A stretch of DNA of 64,000 bases. It comes from Chloroflexota bacterium (GTDB taxonomy: Bacteria; Chloroflexota; Anaerolineae; CG2-30-64-16). The notes under the pieces were generated by a model. It worked only from the letters and a program-made list of their open reading frames with translations, ran no database searches and was not told where the DNA came from. The DNA is taken from positions 1 through 64,000 of the forward strand of contig JAPLHB010000166.1 of NCBI GenBank assembly GCA_026389845.1, read 5' to 3'. This document shows positions 44,731 through 53,968 of this stretch, in pieces; the stretch's first letter is position 1, and each line of letters begins with the position of its first letter. A program made the translations under genes and the position numbers.

Positions 44731-45037
44731 TTGGGGTCGGGGATAATGTCCGATGTCGCGGCCAAGTGTATTCGATCATCGAAAAGAGGGCCAGGCGCTC
44801 GCGACAGTAGCCGTGGTCGAAGGCTAGCGCGCTGGCCTTCGACCACGCGGGGGGGCGGAACTGGACGGCCGCGGCGACCACCCGCCGCGCGGAATCGGCA
44901 AGACTCCATCGTCTCCTTGCAGGAAGGGTCACTGCCAGGCTCGCCAGGCCCGGCTCGACGTCGAACGCCGCCTTGATCTTGTCCAGAAATGCCGAGCAGC
45001 TGATATGTCCTCAGCGGCAGATCGGCCGCCAGCAGAG
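44731..45037. other. Gap between cluster and recombinase
   Basis: About 300 bp with no acceptable gene. One minus-strand frame (ISCSAFLDKIKAAFDVEPGLASLAV, around 44925-45000) looks coding in composition but is unopened, so may be a relic. The region divides convergent genes. Confidence 0.35.
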
Positions 45038-46021
45038 CTACAGCCGCCAATTATCCACCGGCGACGCCTTCTGGTGCGCCTTGGCGCAATCGGTCTGGGC
45101 GATACGGGCGTAGCGTTTCACCATCGCCATGTCCGAGTGGCCGAGTAGATCCTGCAGCGTGAACAGGTCGCCGTCGTTGCGCAGGTAGGTGATGGCAAAG
45201 GTGTGCCTGAACCGATGCGGATAGACATTCGCTACCCCGGCCCGCTCGCCGATGCGCACCAGCAGCCGGCGCAGCACGTCGCGCGTCAGCGGTCGTGGGT
45301 CGTCAGCTTCCCCGACGCCGAAGACCAGGTCGGCCGGCTTGGACGCCTTGAGGCGCGGCGTCAGCAGCTTCCAGAGCGCCTTCGCCGTTCGCTTGCCGAA
45401 GTAAACCAGCCGCTCCTTTTGCCCCTTGCCCAGTACCTTGATGCTATTCGCGGTCAGATTGATGTCACCGAACTTAATGCCGCAGAGCTCCGAGGCGCGC
45501 AAGCCGGTGTCGAGCAGCAGCAGGATGATCGCGCGATCGCGGTCGGCAGTTGGACGCTCGTTGGCGGTGACCTGCCGGTTCTTCCACGTCTTGCTGCGAT
45601 CGCACGCCCCCAACAGCGCGTCGATCTCCTCTTTGGTCAATGTCACGACCACCGGCTCCTTGGGATCGGGCAGGGCAATCGTCCGCACGATATTGGCCGG
45701 CACGAAGCCCTCTGCTACGCCCCAGGTCCAGAGACCCGAGAGATCGGTGTGTACGTTGAGGATGGTCTTGGGTGAGAGCTTGATCTGCCCGCGCGGGGCC
45801 GCGCCGTCCGGTTCGCTGAGGTACTCGTCGCGCAGCCACGTGAAGAAATCAATCAACTGGTCGCGCGTGACGGCCTCGAACGCGGGATCGGCGGGGAAGA
45901 AGGCTTGGAGTTTGGCGAAGGTCGTGCGATAATTGCGAATGGTGTTGGGGCTCATGCCGGTGGCGTTCTTGTAGCGCACCAGCCCGTCGCACGCCTGGGT
46001 CAGCGTGATGCTCTTTTTCAT
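45038..46021 (-). CDS. Tyrosine recombinase next to tRNA-Pro
   Basis: A 327-residue phage-integrase-family recombinase with all catalytic residues: Arg175 (GLRASEL), His269 and Arg272 (PHRFRHT), His295 (LLGHSD) and Tyr304 (VKRYAR). A SAM-like N-terminal domain (about 5-110) would bind core sites. The start at 46021 follows GAGGAGACCACAAGG. Its location 190 bp from a tRNA gene, transcribed away from it, is the classic arrangement of an island integrase at its attachment site. It could excise or insert the DNA to its left. Confidence 0.92.
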   Translation of the reverse strand: MKKSITLTQACDGLVRYKNATGMSPNTIRNYRTTFAKLQAFFPADPAFEAVTRDQLIDFFTWLRDEYLSEPDGAAPRGQIKLSPKTILNVHTDLSGLWTWGVAEGFVPANIVRTIALPDPKEPVVVTLTKEEIDALLGACDRSKTWKNRQVTANERPTADRDRAIILLLLDTGLRASELCGIKFGDINLTANSIKVLGKGQKERLVYFGKRTAKALWKLLTPRLKASKPADLVFGVGEADDPRPLTRDVLRRLLVRIGERAGVANVYPHRFRHTFAITYLRNDGDLFTLQDLLGHSDMAMVKRYARIAQTDCAKAHQKASPVDNWRL

Positions 46022-46164
46022 CCTTGTGGTCTCCTCTCTGGGCAGCAATACCGATAACCAGCGGGTTGAATACCGATAACCGGCGGCTGCGTTTTTTTGA
46101 CCCAGAGAGCGACCCGACGACCGAGGAACCGTGTGGTCTGAGGTAGTGCAGACTGCGGAGTCAG

Positions 46165-46203
46165 AGACCTCACGGGTAGTCAAATCACCTACCCGTGAGG
46201 TCT
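46165..46203. repeat. 15-bp inverted repeat between integrase and tRNA-Pro
   Basis: The arms 46165-46179 (AGACCTCACGGGTAG) and 46189-46203 are perfectly inverted around nine bases. The ten bases GACCTCACGG also occur inside the tRNA gene (46233-46242, anticodon arm region). It may be a recombinase core/accessory site or a terminator for the tRNA transcript. Confidence 0.5.
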
Positions 46204-46206
46204 AAA

Positions 46207-46282
<76 letters not shown>

Positions 46283-46294
46283 ACGACGTTTTGT

Positions 46295-46322
46295 ATTATA
46301 CTGGGATATGGCTGAAACGCAA
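46295..46322 (-). promoter_or_regulatory. Promoter of tRNA-Pro
   Basis: On the minus strand, TTGCGT and TATAAT are separated by 16 bp and end 13 bp before the tRNA. It overlaps the leader of ychF, which runs the other way, so the two transcripts are divergent. Confidence 0.55.
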
Positions 46323-46339
46323 AATCAGGAGGGGGTACC

Positions 46340-47437
46340 ATGAGTCTCCAGATCGGCATCGTCGGCCTGCCCAACGCGGGCAAATCCACCCTGTTCAACG
46401 CGCTGACCCTGGCCGGCGCGGCGACTGCGCCCTACCCCTTCACTACCATCGAGCCGAACGTGGGCGTGGCGGCTGTGCCCGACCCGCGGCTCGATCAGCT
46501 CGCCGCGCTGGTCAAGCCGGAGCGCGTGGTGCCCGCGGCCGTCGAGTTCGTGGACATCGCTGGGCTGGTCAAGGGCGCCAGCCGGGGCGAGGGGCTGGGC
46601 AACCAGTTTCTCGGCCACATCCGCAATGTGGACGCAGTGACCATGGTGCTGCGCGGATTCGAAGATCCCGACATCCCGCCTGCCGGCGAGACGGTGGATC
46701 CGCTGGCCGACCTGGAAACGCTCGACCTGGAGTTGATCCTGGCCGACGTGGGCACGATGGATCGGCGGATCGAAAAGGTGCAGGGGCAGGCGAAGGCGCG
46801 TCCGCGCGACTTCACCGATCAACTGGCCTGGCTGGCGCGCCTGCGCAGCCACCTGAACGACGGTCAGCCGGCCCGCACCTTCGATGAACCGGCCCATCAC
46901 GCCGATTGGACGACCGACCTCAACCTGCTCACCGCCAGGCCGCGGCTCTACGTGGTCAACGTGGGCGAAGCTGACCTCCCCGACGGCGGCGCGCTGGCCG
47001 CGGCGGTGAAAGCGCGCGCGGCCAGCGCTGGTGTGCCCTGCCTGGTGCTCTGCGCCGCCTGCGAAGCCGAGCTGGCGACCTGGCCCCCCGGCGAAGCCGC
47101 AGCTTACCGCCAAGACTTGGGCCTGGCCGAGCCGGGCCTGGACCGGTTGATCCACGCCGGCTACCGGCTGCTGAGCCTCATCACCTTCTTCACCATCACC
47201 GGCGGCAAGGAGACGCGCGCCTGGACGTTACGCGCCGGCCACACCGCCTTCGAAGCGGCCGGCCTGATCCACAGCGACATCCAGCGTGGCTTCATCCGCG
47301 CCGAGGTGATCGCCCAGCCAGCCCTCATCGCCGCAGGCAGCGTAGGCGTCGCGCGCGCCGCCGGCCGCTATCGCCTGGAGGGTCGCGAGTACGTGGTGCA
47401 GGACGGGGACGTCATCCATTTCAGGTTCAACGTGTAA
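46340..47437 (+). CDS. ychF: YchF/OLA1-family ribosome-associated ATPase
   Basis: A 365-residue Obg-related P-loop protein. It has Walker A GLPNAGKS (9-16), switch II DIAGLVKGASRGEGLGNQF, a helical insert, and an NVGEAD segment where GTPases have NKxD, consistent with ATP preference in this family. The C-terminal TGS-like domain starts about 280 (FFTITGGKETRAWTLRAGHTAFEAAGLIHSD). It binds ribosomes and modulates stress responses. GGAGGGG precedes the ATG. Confidence 0.95.
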   Translation: MSLQIGIVGLPNAGKSTLFNALTLAGAATAPYPFTTIEPNVGVAAVPDPRLDQLAALVKPERVVPAAVEFVDIAGLVKGASRGEGLGNQFLGHIRNVDAVTMVLRGFEDPDIPPAGETVDPLADLETLDLELILADVGTMDRRIEKVQGQAKARPRDFTDQLAWLARLRSHLNDGQPARTFDEPAHHADWTTDLNLLTARPRLYVVNVGEADLPDGGALAAAVKARAASAGVPCLVLCAACEAELATWPPGEAAAYRQDLGLAEPGLDRLIHAGYRLLSLITFFTITGGKETRAWTLRAGHTAFEAAGLIHSDIQRGFIRAEVIAQPALIAAGSVGVARAAGRYRLEGREYVVQDGDVIHFRFNV

Positions 47438-47515
47438 TGCGGCCGTGCTTCGTGAAACGTGATGCGTGACTTCCAATGTGAAGCGCGCGGTTTTTACGCA
47501 ACACGCAAGTCGTAT
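47438..47515. repeat. Spacer with heptamer-type repeats
   Basis: Two seven-base motifs, ACGTGAT/GCGTGAC (about 47457-47471) and (CA)ACACGCAA (about 47496-47510), occur as partial copies. The same motifs occur as longer tandem arrays at 50014-50048 and 50194-50214. Confidence 0.4.
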
Positions 47516-47544
47516 TTGCCATAATCCCCCACCTGTGGTATAAC
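47516..47544 (+). promoter_or_regulatory. Promoter of the rpsF-ssb-rpsR operon
   Basis: TTGCCA (47516-47521) and TATAAC (47539-47544) are separated by exactly 17 bp. This is the best sigma-70-type promoter in the region and lies about 135 bp before rpsF. Confidence 0.65.
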
Positions 47545-47556
47545 CAGATCTACCGC

Positions 47557-47581
47557 ACGAGGGCTTCTGCCCTCGTTCTTT
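47557..47581 (+). promoter_or_regulatory. Hairpin in the rpsF leader
   Basis: ACGAGGGC and GCCCTCGT form an 8-bp stem with a TTCT loop, followed by TCTTT. It begins a few bases after the expected transcript start. It may be an attenuator or part of an S6:S18-binding leader, as ribosomal protein operons of this type are commonly autoregulated. Confidence 0.4.
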
Positions 47582-47678
47582 CTGCCCCCGGCGCGAGACT
47601 CCCAGCCCCGCGAACCGGCGGCAATCCCGCTGGCAGTAGCCACGGGCTATTTCCGAAGAAAGGAGGTACAGGCGCGGC

Positions 47679-47981
47679 ATGACTAACGTTTTGCGCGACT
47701 ACGAATTGGTATTCATCGCGGTTCCCCAGCTTGACGAACAAGGTGTGGCAACGCTGACCGAGCGTGTCTCCGGCTGGATTACGGCCGTGGGCGGCGCGAT
47801 CGCGGGCACCAACGTTTGGGGCCGTCGAGCCCTGGCTTACGCCATCGGCAAGCACAAGGACGGCACCTACGTCCAGCTCGACATCCAATTGGACCCAAGT
47901 GCAACACGCGAACTGGAACGCAACCTGCGGATTGACGAGCAGGTCATCCGGCATCTGTTAGTGCGACCCGACGAGCAGTAA
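47679..47981 (+). CDS. rpsF: 30S ribosomal protein S6
   Basis: The 100-residue product has the S6 pattern: RDYELVFIAVPQLDEQGV at the start, WGRRALAYAIGKHKDGTYVQLDIQ in the middle, and NLRIDEQVIRHLLVRPDE at the end. It pairs with S18 on the small-subunit platform. AAAGGAGG lies 11 bases before the ATG. The order rpsF-ssb-rpsR is the classical operon. Confidence 0.95.
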   Translation: MTNVLRDYELVFIAVPQLDEQGVATLTERVSGWITAVGGAIAGTNVWGRRALAYAIGKHKDGTYVQLDIQLDPSATRELERNLRIDEQVIRHLLVRPDEQ

Positions 47982-47991
47982 GATGCGGAAT

Positions 47992-48017
47992 GGGCACGGT
48001 CGGAGACCGGCCCCAGC
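47992..48017 (+). repeat. Intercistronic 26-bp repeat, copy 1
   Basis: The 26 bases here recur exactly at 48428-48453. The core CGGTC-GGA-GACCG can form a small hairpin. It is placed between rpsF and ssb, so it would be in the mRNA. Confidence 0.7.
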
Positions 48018-48039
48018 TCAGTAGTGAGGGGAGCGGGCT

Positions 48040-48420
48040 GTGAGAGGCTTGAATAAGGTCTTGATCATCGGCAACCTGGGTCGTGATCCGGAAATGCGCT
48101 ACACACCCAGCGGTAAACCCGTGACCTCTTTCAGCGTGACCGTGAGTCGGGGCTGGACCACCAGCAACGGCGAGCGGCGCGAGGCCACGGAATGGTTCAA
48201 CGTCGTCGCCTGGGGCAACCTGGCTGAGGTCTGCAACCAGTACCTGCGCAAAGGCTCGCGGGTCTACGTCGAGGGCCGCTTGCAGACGCGCAGTTGGGAC
48301 GATCCCGAAGGACAGCGCCATTCCCGCACCGAGTTGGTCGCCAACGAGATGGTGATTCTCGACAACCGGCCCGGTAGCGAGCCAGAGGACATGGACTTCG
48401 ACGAGGAGCTAGGGTTCTGA
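48040..48420 (+). CDS. ssb: Single-stranded DNA-binding protein
   Basis: A 126-residue SSB with an OB-fold core: NKVLIIGNLGRDPEMRYTPSGKPVTSFSVTVSR, EWFNVVAWGNLAEVCNQYLRKGSRVYVEGRL. A short acidic C-terminal tail ends MDFDEELGF, a variant of the partner-binding DDDIPF tip. The linker is unusually short. The start is GTG with GGGGAG upstream. It binds ssDNA during replication and repair. Confidence 0.95.
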   Translation: MRGLNKVLIIGNLGRDPEMRYTPSGKPVTSFSVTVSRGWTTSNGERREATEWFNVVAWGNLAEVCNQYLRKGSRVYVEGRLQTRSWDDPEGQRHSRTELVANEMVILDNRPGSEPEDMDFDEELGF

Positions 48421-48427
48421 GTTGAGG

Positions 48428-48453
48428 GGGCACGGTCGGAGACCGGCCCCAGC
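48428..48453 (+). repeat. Intercistronic 26-bp repeat, copy 2
   Basis: This is an exact copy of the element at 47992-48017, now between ssb and rpsR. Two identical copies at both intercistronic spacers of one operon suggest a REP-like mRNA element that may balance the expression of the three proteins, or a recent duplication. Confidence 0.7.
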
Positions 48454-48472
48454 AGTGATGGAGTAAGTGACA

Positions 48473-48790
48473 ATGGCAGAAGACAGACAATTCAACGCGC
48501 CGTCAGGCGATCGCCCCGAGCGCGGCGATCGTCGCAGCGGCCCGGGCGGGATGCGCGGGCGGATGCAACGCCGCCGCGTGTGCGCGTTCTGCGTGGAAAA
48601 AATCGAGAAGATCAGCTATAAGGACGTCAACACCCTGCGTCGGTTCGTCTCCGAGCAAGGGATGATTGACTCACGCCGCCGGACCGGCACCTGCGCGCGC
48701 CATCAGCGCCGCCTGACGCTCGCCATCAAACGGGCGCGGATTCTGGCCCTGCTGCCCTACACGGCCGAGCATATCCGCCGCGCCGGTTAA
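48473..48790 (+). CDS. rpsR: 30S ribosomal protein S18
   Basis: A 105-residue S18 with a charged N-terminal extension and the core [61 protein letters not shown]. CxxC and a later Cys suggest the zinc-binding form. The start is the ATG at 48473; a GTG two codons upstream is possible. It closes the rpsF-ssb-rpsR operon. Confidence 0.95.
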   Translation: MAEDRQFNAPSGDRPERGDRRSGPGGMRGRMQRRRVCAFCVEKIEKISYKDVNTLRRFVSEQGMIDSRRRTGTCARHQRRLTLAIKRARILALLPYTAEHIRRAG

Positions 48791-48805
48791 GCCTAAGGGA
48801 CTACC

Positions 48806-50008
48806 ATGGCAAAGCGAAGGAAAGTAGAGGAACGCCAGGTCACGCGCAAGGAGACGGTGCGCCGGCGCAAGGACGCGGAGCAGAATCGCCGAGTGGCGAT
48901 CGGCCTGATTGCCGTCGGCGCCCTGCTCGTGATCCTGATCGGCGCGGGCGTGATCCAGGAACTGGTGCTAAAGCCGCGCCAGCCGGTCGCGGTCGTCAAC
49001 AACCAGAACATCAGCAGCCAGGACTATCAGAAGCGCGTGCTGCTCGACTGGTTCCAGGCGGGCAATAACCTCACCGACCCGCAGGGTACCAGTCTGGAAA
49101 CCCTGGATCAAATGATTGACGATAAGATCCTGCGCGAGCAAGCCCAGCAGCGCGGGATAACCGTCAGCCCAGAAGAGATTGACCAGGCCATCGAGAAGAC
49201 GTTCGGCTATGAGCGCACGCCGCCCACGGCCACGCCGACGCCGGCGGTCGCGCCGACCCAGGCCCCCACGCCCACGCCGGGTGGAGAACCGACGGCCACG
49301 CCGCAACCGACGCCGACCCCCGTCACGCTGGAGGCATATCAAAAGGCCTACCAGGGCTACATGGATCGGCTCAAGCAGGTGGCCTCGGTAAGTCCCGCGG
49401 ACTTCCGGTCGCTCATCGAAAGCGATCTGCTGCGCCAGAAGCTGTACGAAGTGGTCGCCAAGGATGTGCCGACCACCGAGGAACAGGTGCATGCGCGCCA
49501 CATCCTGGTGGCGATCCGCACGCCTGAGCCGACGCCGACACCCGTGCCAGCAGGTCAGCCTACACCCACGCCCGATCCGAGCGCCACGCCGGTTCCCGCG
49601 CCGCGCGATGAGGCCCAGGCGTTGGCTCGCATCATCGAAGTCCAGCAAAAGCTGGGCGCCGGAGGCGACTTCGCCAAGCTGGCGCTAGAATACTCGGACG
49701 ATCCGGGAAGCGCCGAGAGCGGCGGCGACCTGGGTTGGTTCGGCCAAGGCCAGATGGTGACGGAGTTCGACACCGCGGCCTTCGCGCTGGAGCCGGGCAA
49801 GATCAGCGACCCGGTGAAGACCACCTATGGCTACCACCTGATCCAGGTCTTGGAGAAGGACCCGGCCCGGCCATCGGATGCGTACACGCTGGCGCAACGC
49901 AAGTACGATTCCTACAACACGTGGTTGAGCGATCTGCGCACCGCGGCTAAGATCGAGCGGTTCTGGACGTTGGACAAGCTGCCGCCGACGCCGGGTGTCT
50001 CGCAATAG
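48806..50008 (+). CDS. Membrane-anchored parvulin-type peptidyl-prolyl isomerase (SurA/PrsA-like)
   Basis: A 400-residue protein with a basic cytoplasmic N-terminus, a membrane helix (about 29-50) and a SurA/trigger-type N-domain (about 60-130; [20 protein letters not shown]). Two TPTP-rich low-complexity linkers (about 135-180 and 235-270) follow. The parvulin domain is in the C-terminal third ([11 protein letters not shown], split from [35 protein letters not shown]). The linker inserted within the parvulin core, between HILVAI and the rest, is unusual. It would assist folding outside the membrane. It lies close behind rpsR. Confidence 0.88.
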   Translation: MAKRRKVEERQVTRKETVRRRKDAEQNRRVAIGLIAVGALLVILIGAGVIQELVLKPRQPVAVVNNQNISSQDYQKRVLLDWFQAGNNLTDPQGTSLETLDQMIDDKILREQAQQRGITVSPEEIDQAIEKTFGYERTPPTATPTPAVAPTQAPTPTPGGEPTATPQPTPTPVTLEAYQKAYQGYMDRLKQVASVSPADFRSLIESDLLRQKLYEVVAKDVPTTEEQVHARHILVAIRTPEPTPTPVPAGQPTPTPDPSATPVPAPRDEAQALARIIEVQQKLGAGGDFAKLALEYSDDPGSAESGGDLGWFGQGQMVTEFDTAAFALEPGKISDPVKTTYGYHLIQVLEKDPARPSDAYTLAQRKYDSYNTWLSDLRTAAKIERFWTLDKLPPTPGVSQ

Positions 50009-50013
50009 CGGTG

Positions 50014-50048
50014 ACGTGCTACGTGCTACGTGCTACGTGCTACGTGAT
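50014..50048 (+). repeat. Heptamer tandem repeat (ACGTGCT)
   Basis: Four perfect copies of ACGTGCT and a fifth, ACGTGAT, lie directly after the isomerase gene. The same unit occurs, on the other strand, at 60213-60240. Confidence 0.8.
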
Positions 50049-50193
50049 AGAAGAGAGATGCGTGGCAAGCCGCTGGCTTGTCACGCATTTCGTTCAGGAA
50101 CTTCTTCGCTTTTTCACGCCGTCGCGAGAGGTTCGGGGTAGAGTCGCTCGGAATGGCAAGCGGTCGGTGGCGGATTCTGCGGTATCCCCTTTT

Positions 50194-50214
50194 CACGCAA
50201 CACGCAACACGCAA
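50194..50214 (+). repeat. Heptamer tandem repeat (CACGCAA)
   Basis: Three copies of CACGCAA end just before the 3' end of the rsh gene. A partial copy lies at about 47496-47510. Confidence 0.75.
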
Positions 50215-50218
50215 CACG

Positions 50219-52387
50219 TCACCCCTTCTGCCGCCGCACCTCTTGCACGTTGGGCAACCGGTCAATCTTGGATAGCACCCGGCTCAACTGCTCCGCATCG
50301 CGCACTTCCAGCGTCGCCGTGATGAGCGCCAGGTTGTCCTGGCGGGCCGTCACCGCCGAGGCATCCTGCAGGTTGATCTTCTCTTCTTCTAGTATCTGGG
50401 TAATGTCGTTCAGCAGGCCGGCACGATCGTAGGCCTGCACCCGGATTTTGACACGCGAGACACGCCGCGTCGCCCGTCCCCAGTCCACCTTGACGATCCG
50501 CTCGCTGCTCAGATTGAGCACGTTCGGGCAATCCCGCCGGTGGATAGAAACCCCCCGCCCCACGGTCACGTAACCGATGATCTCATCGGGCGGCATGGGG
50601 TTACAGCAACGAGCCAACACGGTCAGCATGTCGCGCACGCCCTGAACGGCGATCCCTTCCCCCTCCAGGGCGGGTTGTTGCGGCGCTTCCTGCGTCGGCA
50701 ACTCCTCCCCGGCTTCCTTGGGCGGCTCGACCACCTTGCCGATTTCGAGTACCCGTTCAGCCACGTCTACGATGCTGATGTCGCCGTCACCGATGTCCGA
50801 GAGGAAATCTTCCACCTGGTCCTTGCCGAACAGGCTCGCGATCTGCTCGTAGGTCAGGCTGTCCATGCCCAGGCGATCGAGTTCCTTCTGGAGCATCTCG
50901 CGGCCGGCTGTGACGTTCTCCTCGCGATCTTGCTGGCGGAACCACTGGCGGATCTTGTTGCGCGCCCGCGCCGTCTTGACGTAGCCCAGGTGCGGGTTCA
51001 GCCAGTCACGGCTCGGCCCACCGCGCTTGGTGGTGATGATCTCCACCTGCTCACTGGTCTTCAACTGATAATCGAGATTGACCAACTTGCCGCTAATCTT
51101 CGCCCCACGGCAGCGATGACCGATTTCCGTGTGAATCTGATAAGCAAAGTCAATTGGTGTAGCGCCGGTCGGCAGGTCAATCGCCTCGCCTTTCGGCGTA
51201 ACCACGTACACGCGATCCTGAAAGAGATTCTCCTTCACGGTCGTCATGAAGTCGTCGCCGCGCTCACCCTCCTGGGTAACCCACTCTAGGATGATGCTTC
51301 GCAACCGGGCAACCTTGCTCTCGAACGCCTCGTCGGCCCGCGCTTGCGACTTGTAGCGCCAGTGCGCAGCGATGCCCACCTCGGCGATGCGATTCATCTC
51401 CGCCGTGCGGATTTGCACCTCCAGCGGCTGGCCGCCGGGGCCATACACAGTGGTGTGAAGCGAACTATAGCCGTTATCCTTGGGGCTGGCGATGTAGTCA
51501 TGGAGTCCGCCCTGGACTGGATGCCATAGTCCATGTATTACACCAAGAATTATGTAGCAATCATCTGGTTCAGAAACAATCACGCGTATCCCCAGCTGAT
51601 CATAAACTTGCTCAACAGAGATGCCTCTGCGTTGTGTCTTGCACCAGATGCTGTAGATGTGCTTGGGCCGTCCCGTAATCTGCGCCGTGATGTTGCGTTT
51701 GGTCAACTCAGCCTTGAGCGTTTCGCTCACCGAAGCGATGTAAGCTTCGCGCTCGGCTCGCCGCTGGACTAGGACTTTCTCAGTTTGGACATACTTCTCG
51801 GGCTCCAAATAGCGGAAGGCCAGGTCCTCCAACTCCCACTTAAACTGATACATGCCCAAAACGCTGGCCAACGGCGCATAGATATCGAGCGTCTCACGGG
51901 ATATCCGTCGCTGTTGGGCGAGCGTCATATACCCCATGGTGCGCATGTTGTGCAATCGGTCAGCCAGTTTGATTAGAACCACCCGCACATCGTTCACCGT
52001 GGCTAGCAGCATCTTGCGAAGGCTTTCCACTGCCGGATCACGACTATCAAGAGGTAAATTGGCAAGCTCAGAAATCTTCATAAGCTTGGTGACCCCATCA
52101 ACCATCTTGGCTACTTCAGGCCCAAACTCTTGAACAAGATCATGCACCTGAGTCGGTGTATCCTCTGCTACATCGTGCAGAAGCGCGGCCGCGACCGTAT
52201 CGGCATCCAGCCGATGATCAGCTAGAATACATGCAACTGCCACCGGGTGTATTATGTAAGGCTCGCCCGACTTCCGTGTCTGACCAGCATGAGCGGCCGT
52301 GGCAAGGTCATAAGCTTTGCGAACCAGATCGATTTCCCTGGCCGAATAGCCTTTGGGTAATTGGTGAAGCAAGTTTTCCCAATTCAT
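50219..52387 (-). CDS. rsh: RelA/SpoT-family (p)ppGpp synthetase/hydrolase
   Basis: A 722-residue bifunctional Rsh. The HD hydrolase domain (from about 30) has HPVAVACILADHRLDADTVAAALLHDVAEDT. The synthetase domain (about 230-345) carries YDQLGIRVIV, DYIASPKDNGYSSLHTTVYGPGG and EVQIRTAEMNRIAEVGIAAHWRYK. TGS (about 385-445, VYVVTPKGEAIDLPTGATPIDFAYQIHTEIGH) and a C-terminal ACT domain follow. It sets the alarmone level during starvation. The start at 52387 has GGAG 12 bases upstream; the frame to 52447 is possible but not preferred. Confidence 0.95.
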   Translation of the reverse strand: MNWENLLHQLPKGYSAREIDLVRKAYDLATAAHAGQTRKSGEPYIIHPVAVACILADHRLDADTVAAALLHDVAEDTPTQVHDLVQEFGPEVAKMVDGVTKLMKISELANLPLDSRDPAVESLRKMLLATVNDVRVVLIKLADRLHNMRTMGYMTLAQQRRISRETLDIYAPLASVLGMYQFKWELEDLAFRYLEPEKYVQTEKVLVQRRAEREAYIASVSETLKAELTKRNITAQITGRPKHIYSIWCKTQRRGISVEQVYDQLGIRVIVSEPDDCYIILGVIHGLWHPVQGGLHDYIASPKDNGYSSLHTTVYGPGGQPLEVQIRTAEMNRIAEVGIAAHWRYKSQARADEAFESKVARLRSIILEWVTQEGERGDDFMTTVKENLFQDRVYVVTPKGEAIDLPTGATPIDFAYQIHTEIGHRCRGAKISGKLVNLDYQLKTSEQVEIITTKRGGPSRDWLNPHLGYVKTARARNKIRQWFRQQDREENVTAGREMLQKELDRLGMDSLTYEQIASLFGKDQVEDFLSDIGDGDISIVDVAERVLEIGKVVEPPKEAGEELPTQEAPQQPALEGEGIAVQGVRDMLTVLARCCNPMPPDEIIGYVTVGRGVSIHRRDCPNVLNLSSERIVKVDWGRATRRVSRVKIRVQAYDRAGLLNDITQILEEEKINLQDASAVTARQDNLALITATLEVRDAEQLSRVLSKIDRLPNVQEVRRQKG

Positions 52388-52976
52388 AGAATCTATACAC
52401 TCCGATGACCTGTACCGGAAAAAGCATAGGAGCAACCCACGACTCACTCATCAATCATGCCATCGGGATTTCTCAAACGTGCGGGCTGGTGCTATACTTT
52501 GACTTGCTGAAAACGGCTGTGTGCCTAACCTTGTCCTGTACGCAGTACTGGAGCCTCTGGAGTACTGGATTTGGTCCAGGGCTTCGATTTGTGATTCCCC
52601 ATAGTAGTGTTGCCACGGCATCCGGCCGGAGATAGATGATATAGATTTCGGGTTGTTTATTGTCGCTCGCCGGCATTACATGACGTAGAGTCTTGGTACT
52701 CCGCTTTAGCTCATGAAGACAAGATATCATGAAGACTGGCCCGTACCGCGAGTATATCATAGAAAGAGATACACGGCAACGACATGGAAGACCACAGGCA
52801 GCGTTGCCGGACAGAACCTCCGGTCTGCGAGAAGTCGGTGACCGGTAACCGCGAGAAAAGCACGACTGAACACCAAGGGCTGTCTCAGGGTTGCGCGACA
52901 ACGGTTTGTGCGTTATTCACACTCCACGAAAACCTTAGCGCTGTAGACCTTGTGCCTCAGTCTTCAGGAGGAGTTC
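52388..52976. other. Gene-free stretch
   Basis: About 590 bp, more AT-rich than the flanks, without a supported gene. The short frames here have no domains, signal sequence or ribosome-binding sites worth accepting. It probably contains the divergent promoters of rsh and the gene at 52977. Confidence 0.4.
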
Positions 52977-53819
52977 ATGGCATTGCTGAACACGATAAAG
53001 AAGGATGGCTTCACCTGGCACATGATCAAGACGGCCGGTGCGGCCATAATCACAGGAGGAGTAGGCTTCGTTCTTTCAACGCAGCTGGGTCTCAAAGATG
53101 ATGTCAAGATCGTGTCTGTTGGGGCGTGTGTCTTGTTAGGGGCCTTAGCGGCGACATTTATTAGAACACGGGTGCTCACTTTTTCGGAGGATTCAGGCAA
53201 GAGATACATGGGGGAACGAACGGGGATCATAGAAGTCTACAAGAATCTTGAAGCCTGCAAGGAGGACTTGCAGGCCGACTTCAAGAAAGCTCGTCAGATA
53301 AGTTTTCTGTTGCAGATTGGACGGAGGGAGTTCGGTGACTCTGAGGCATCGTATTTCCAGCCTCCTGCGATGGAAAAGCGGGAGCCCGAAACGAAGATTC
53401 GCATTCTAAGAGCATCTCCAGACTCGCCCTTTTTATCAGAAGCGCGAGCTGAAGCTACCATTAGATATCGAACTGAAGCCCGATACGACAGTGCTAAAGC
53501 CAGATACAACAGGTGGCAAGAGGACATACGACGCTTAAAAAAGGAGATCGAGCTTTTAAAGAGCGATCACCAGATCATCATCGAAGATCGAGAACACAAG
53601 GAACCATACCTCTGGAGAATTTTCCTATTTGACGATATCGCCTATGTAAGTGCCTATTTGGACCTACACGATACCGACAAAATAACCGCAGTTTACAAAT
53701 TCCGCAAGGGCGAGAACTCCCTTTACACCGTGTTTAAAAGATATTTTGAGTATCTCTGGAATAAGTATGATCCTAATGGGAATTCAGATGCGATGGAGCG
53801 TTGGGCAAACTTGACATGA
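52977..53819 (+). CDS. Hypothetical membrane protein with coiled coil
   Basis: A 280-residue protein with two N-terminal membrane helices (about 18-37 and 45-62), a charged coiled-coil stretch (about 160-205; KARYNRWQEDIRRLKKEIELLKSD) and a C-terminal alpha/beta region (YLWRIFLFDDIAYVSAYLDLHDTDKITAVYKFRKG). I recognise no family. AGGAGG lies six bases before the ATG. The gene is AT-richer than its neighbours and sits beside a tRNA gene, which hints at transfer. The cytoplasmic tail may be an effector or sensor. Confidence 0.55.
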   Translation: MALLNTIKKDGFTWHMIKTAGAAIITGGVGFVLSTQLGLKDDVKIVSVGACVLLGALAATFIRTRVLTFSEDSGKRYMGERTGIIEVYKNLEACKEDLQADFKKARQISFLLQIGRREFGDSEASYFQPPAMEKREPETKIRILRASPDSPFLSEARAEATIRYRTEARYDSAKARYNRWQEDIRRLKKEIELLKSDHQIIIEDREHKEPYLWRIFLFDDIAYVSAYLDLHDTDKITAVYKFRKGENSLYTVFKRYFEYLWNKYDPNGNSDAMERWANLT

Positions 53820-53924
53820 GCGCCCTGATCGAATCAAGTAACGACATCGGTCTCACGGCATTCCGCGATGAGGCAAGGCATTAGGGATAGTCATGCATAA
53901 GATCGGCAGTGGACCTTCGGGCAT

Positions 53925-53954
53925 TTGTTGAGTTTCGGCTCGTGGTGCTATAAT
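53925..53954 (+). promoter_or_regulatory. Promoter of tRNA-Arg
   Basis: TTGTTG (53925-53930) and a perfect TATAAT (53949-53954) are separated by 18 bp and end 14 bp before the tRNA. Confidence 0.65.
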
Positions 53955-53968
53955 TTGTCCTGATATTC

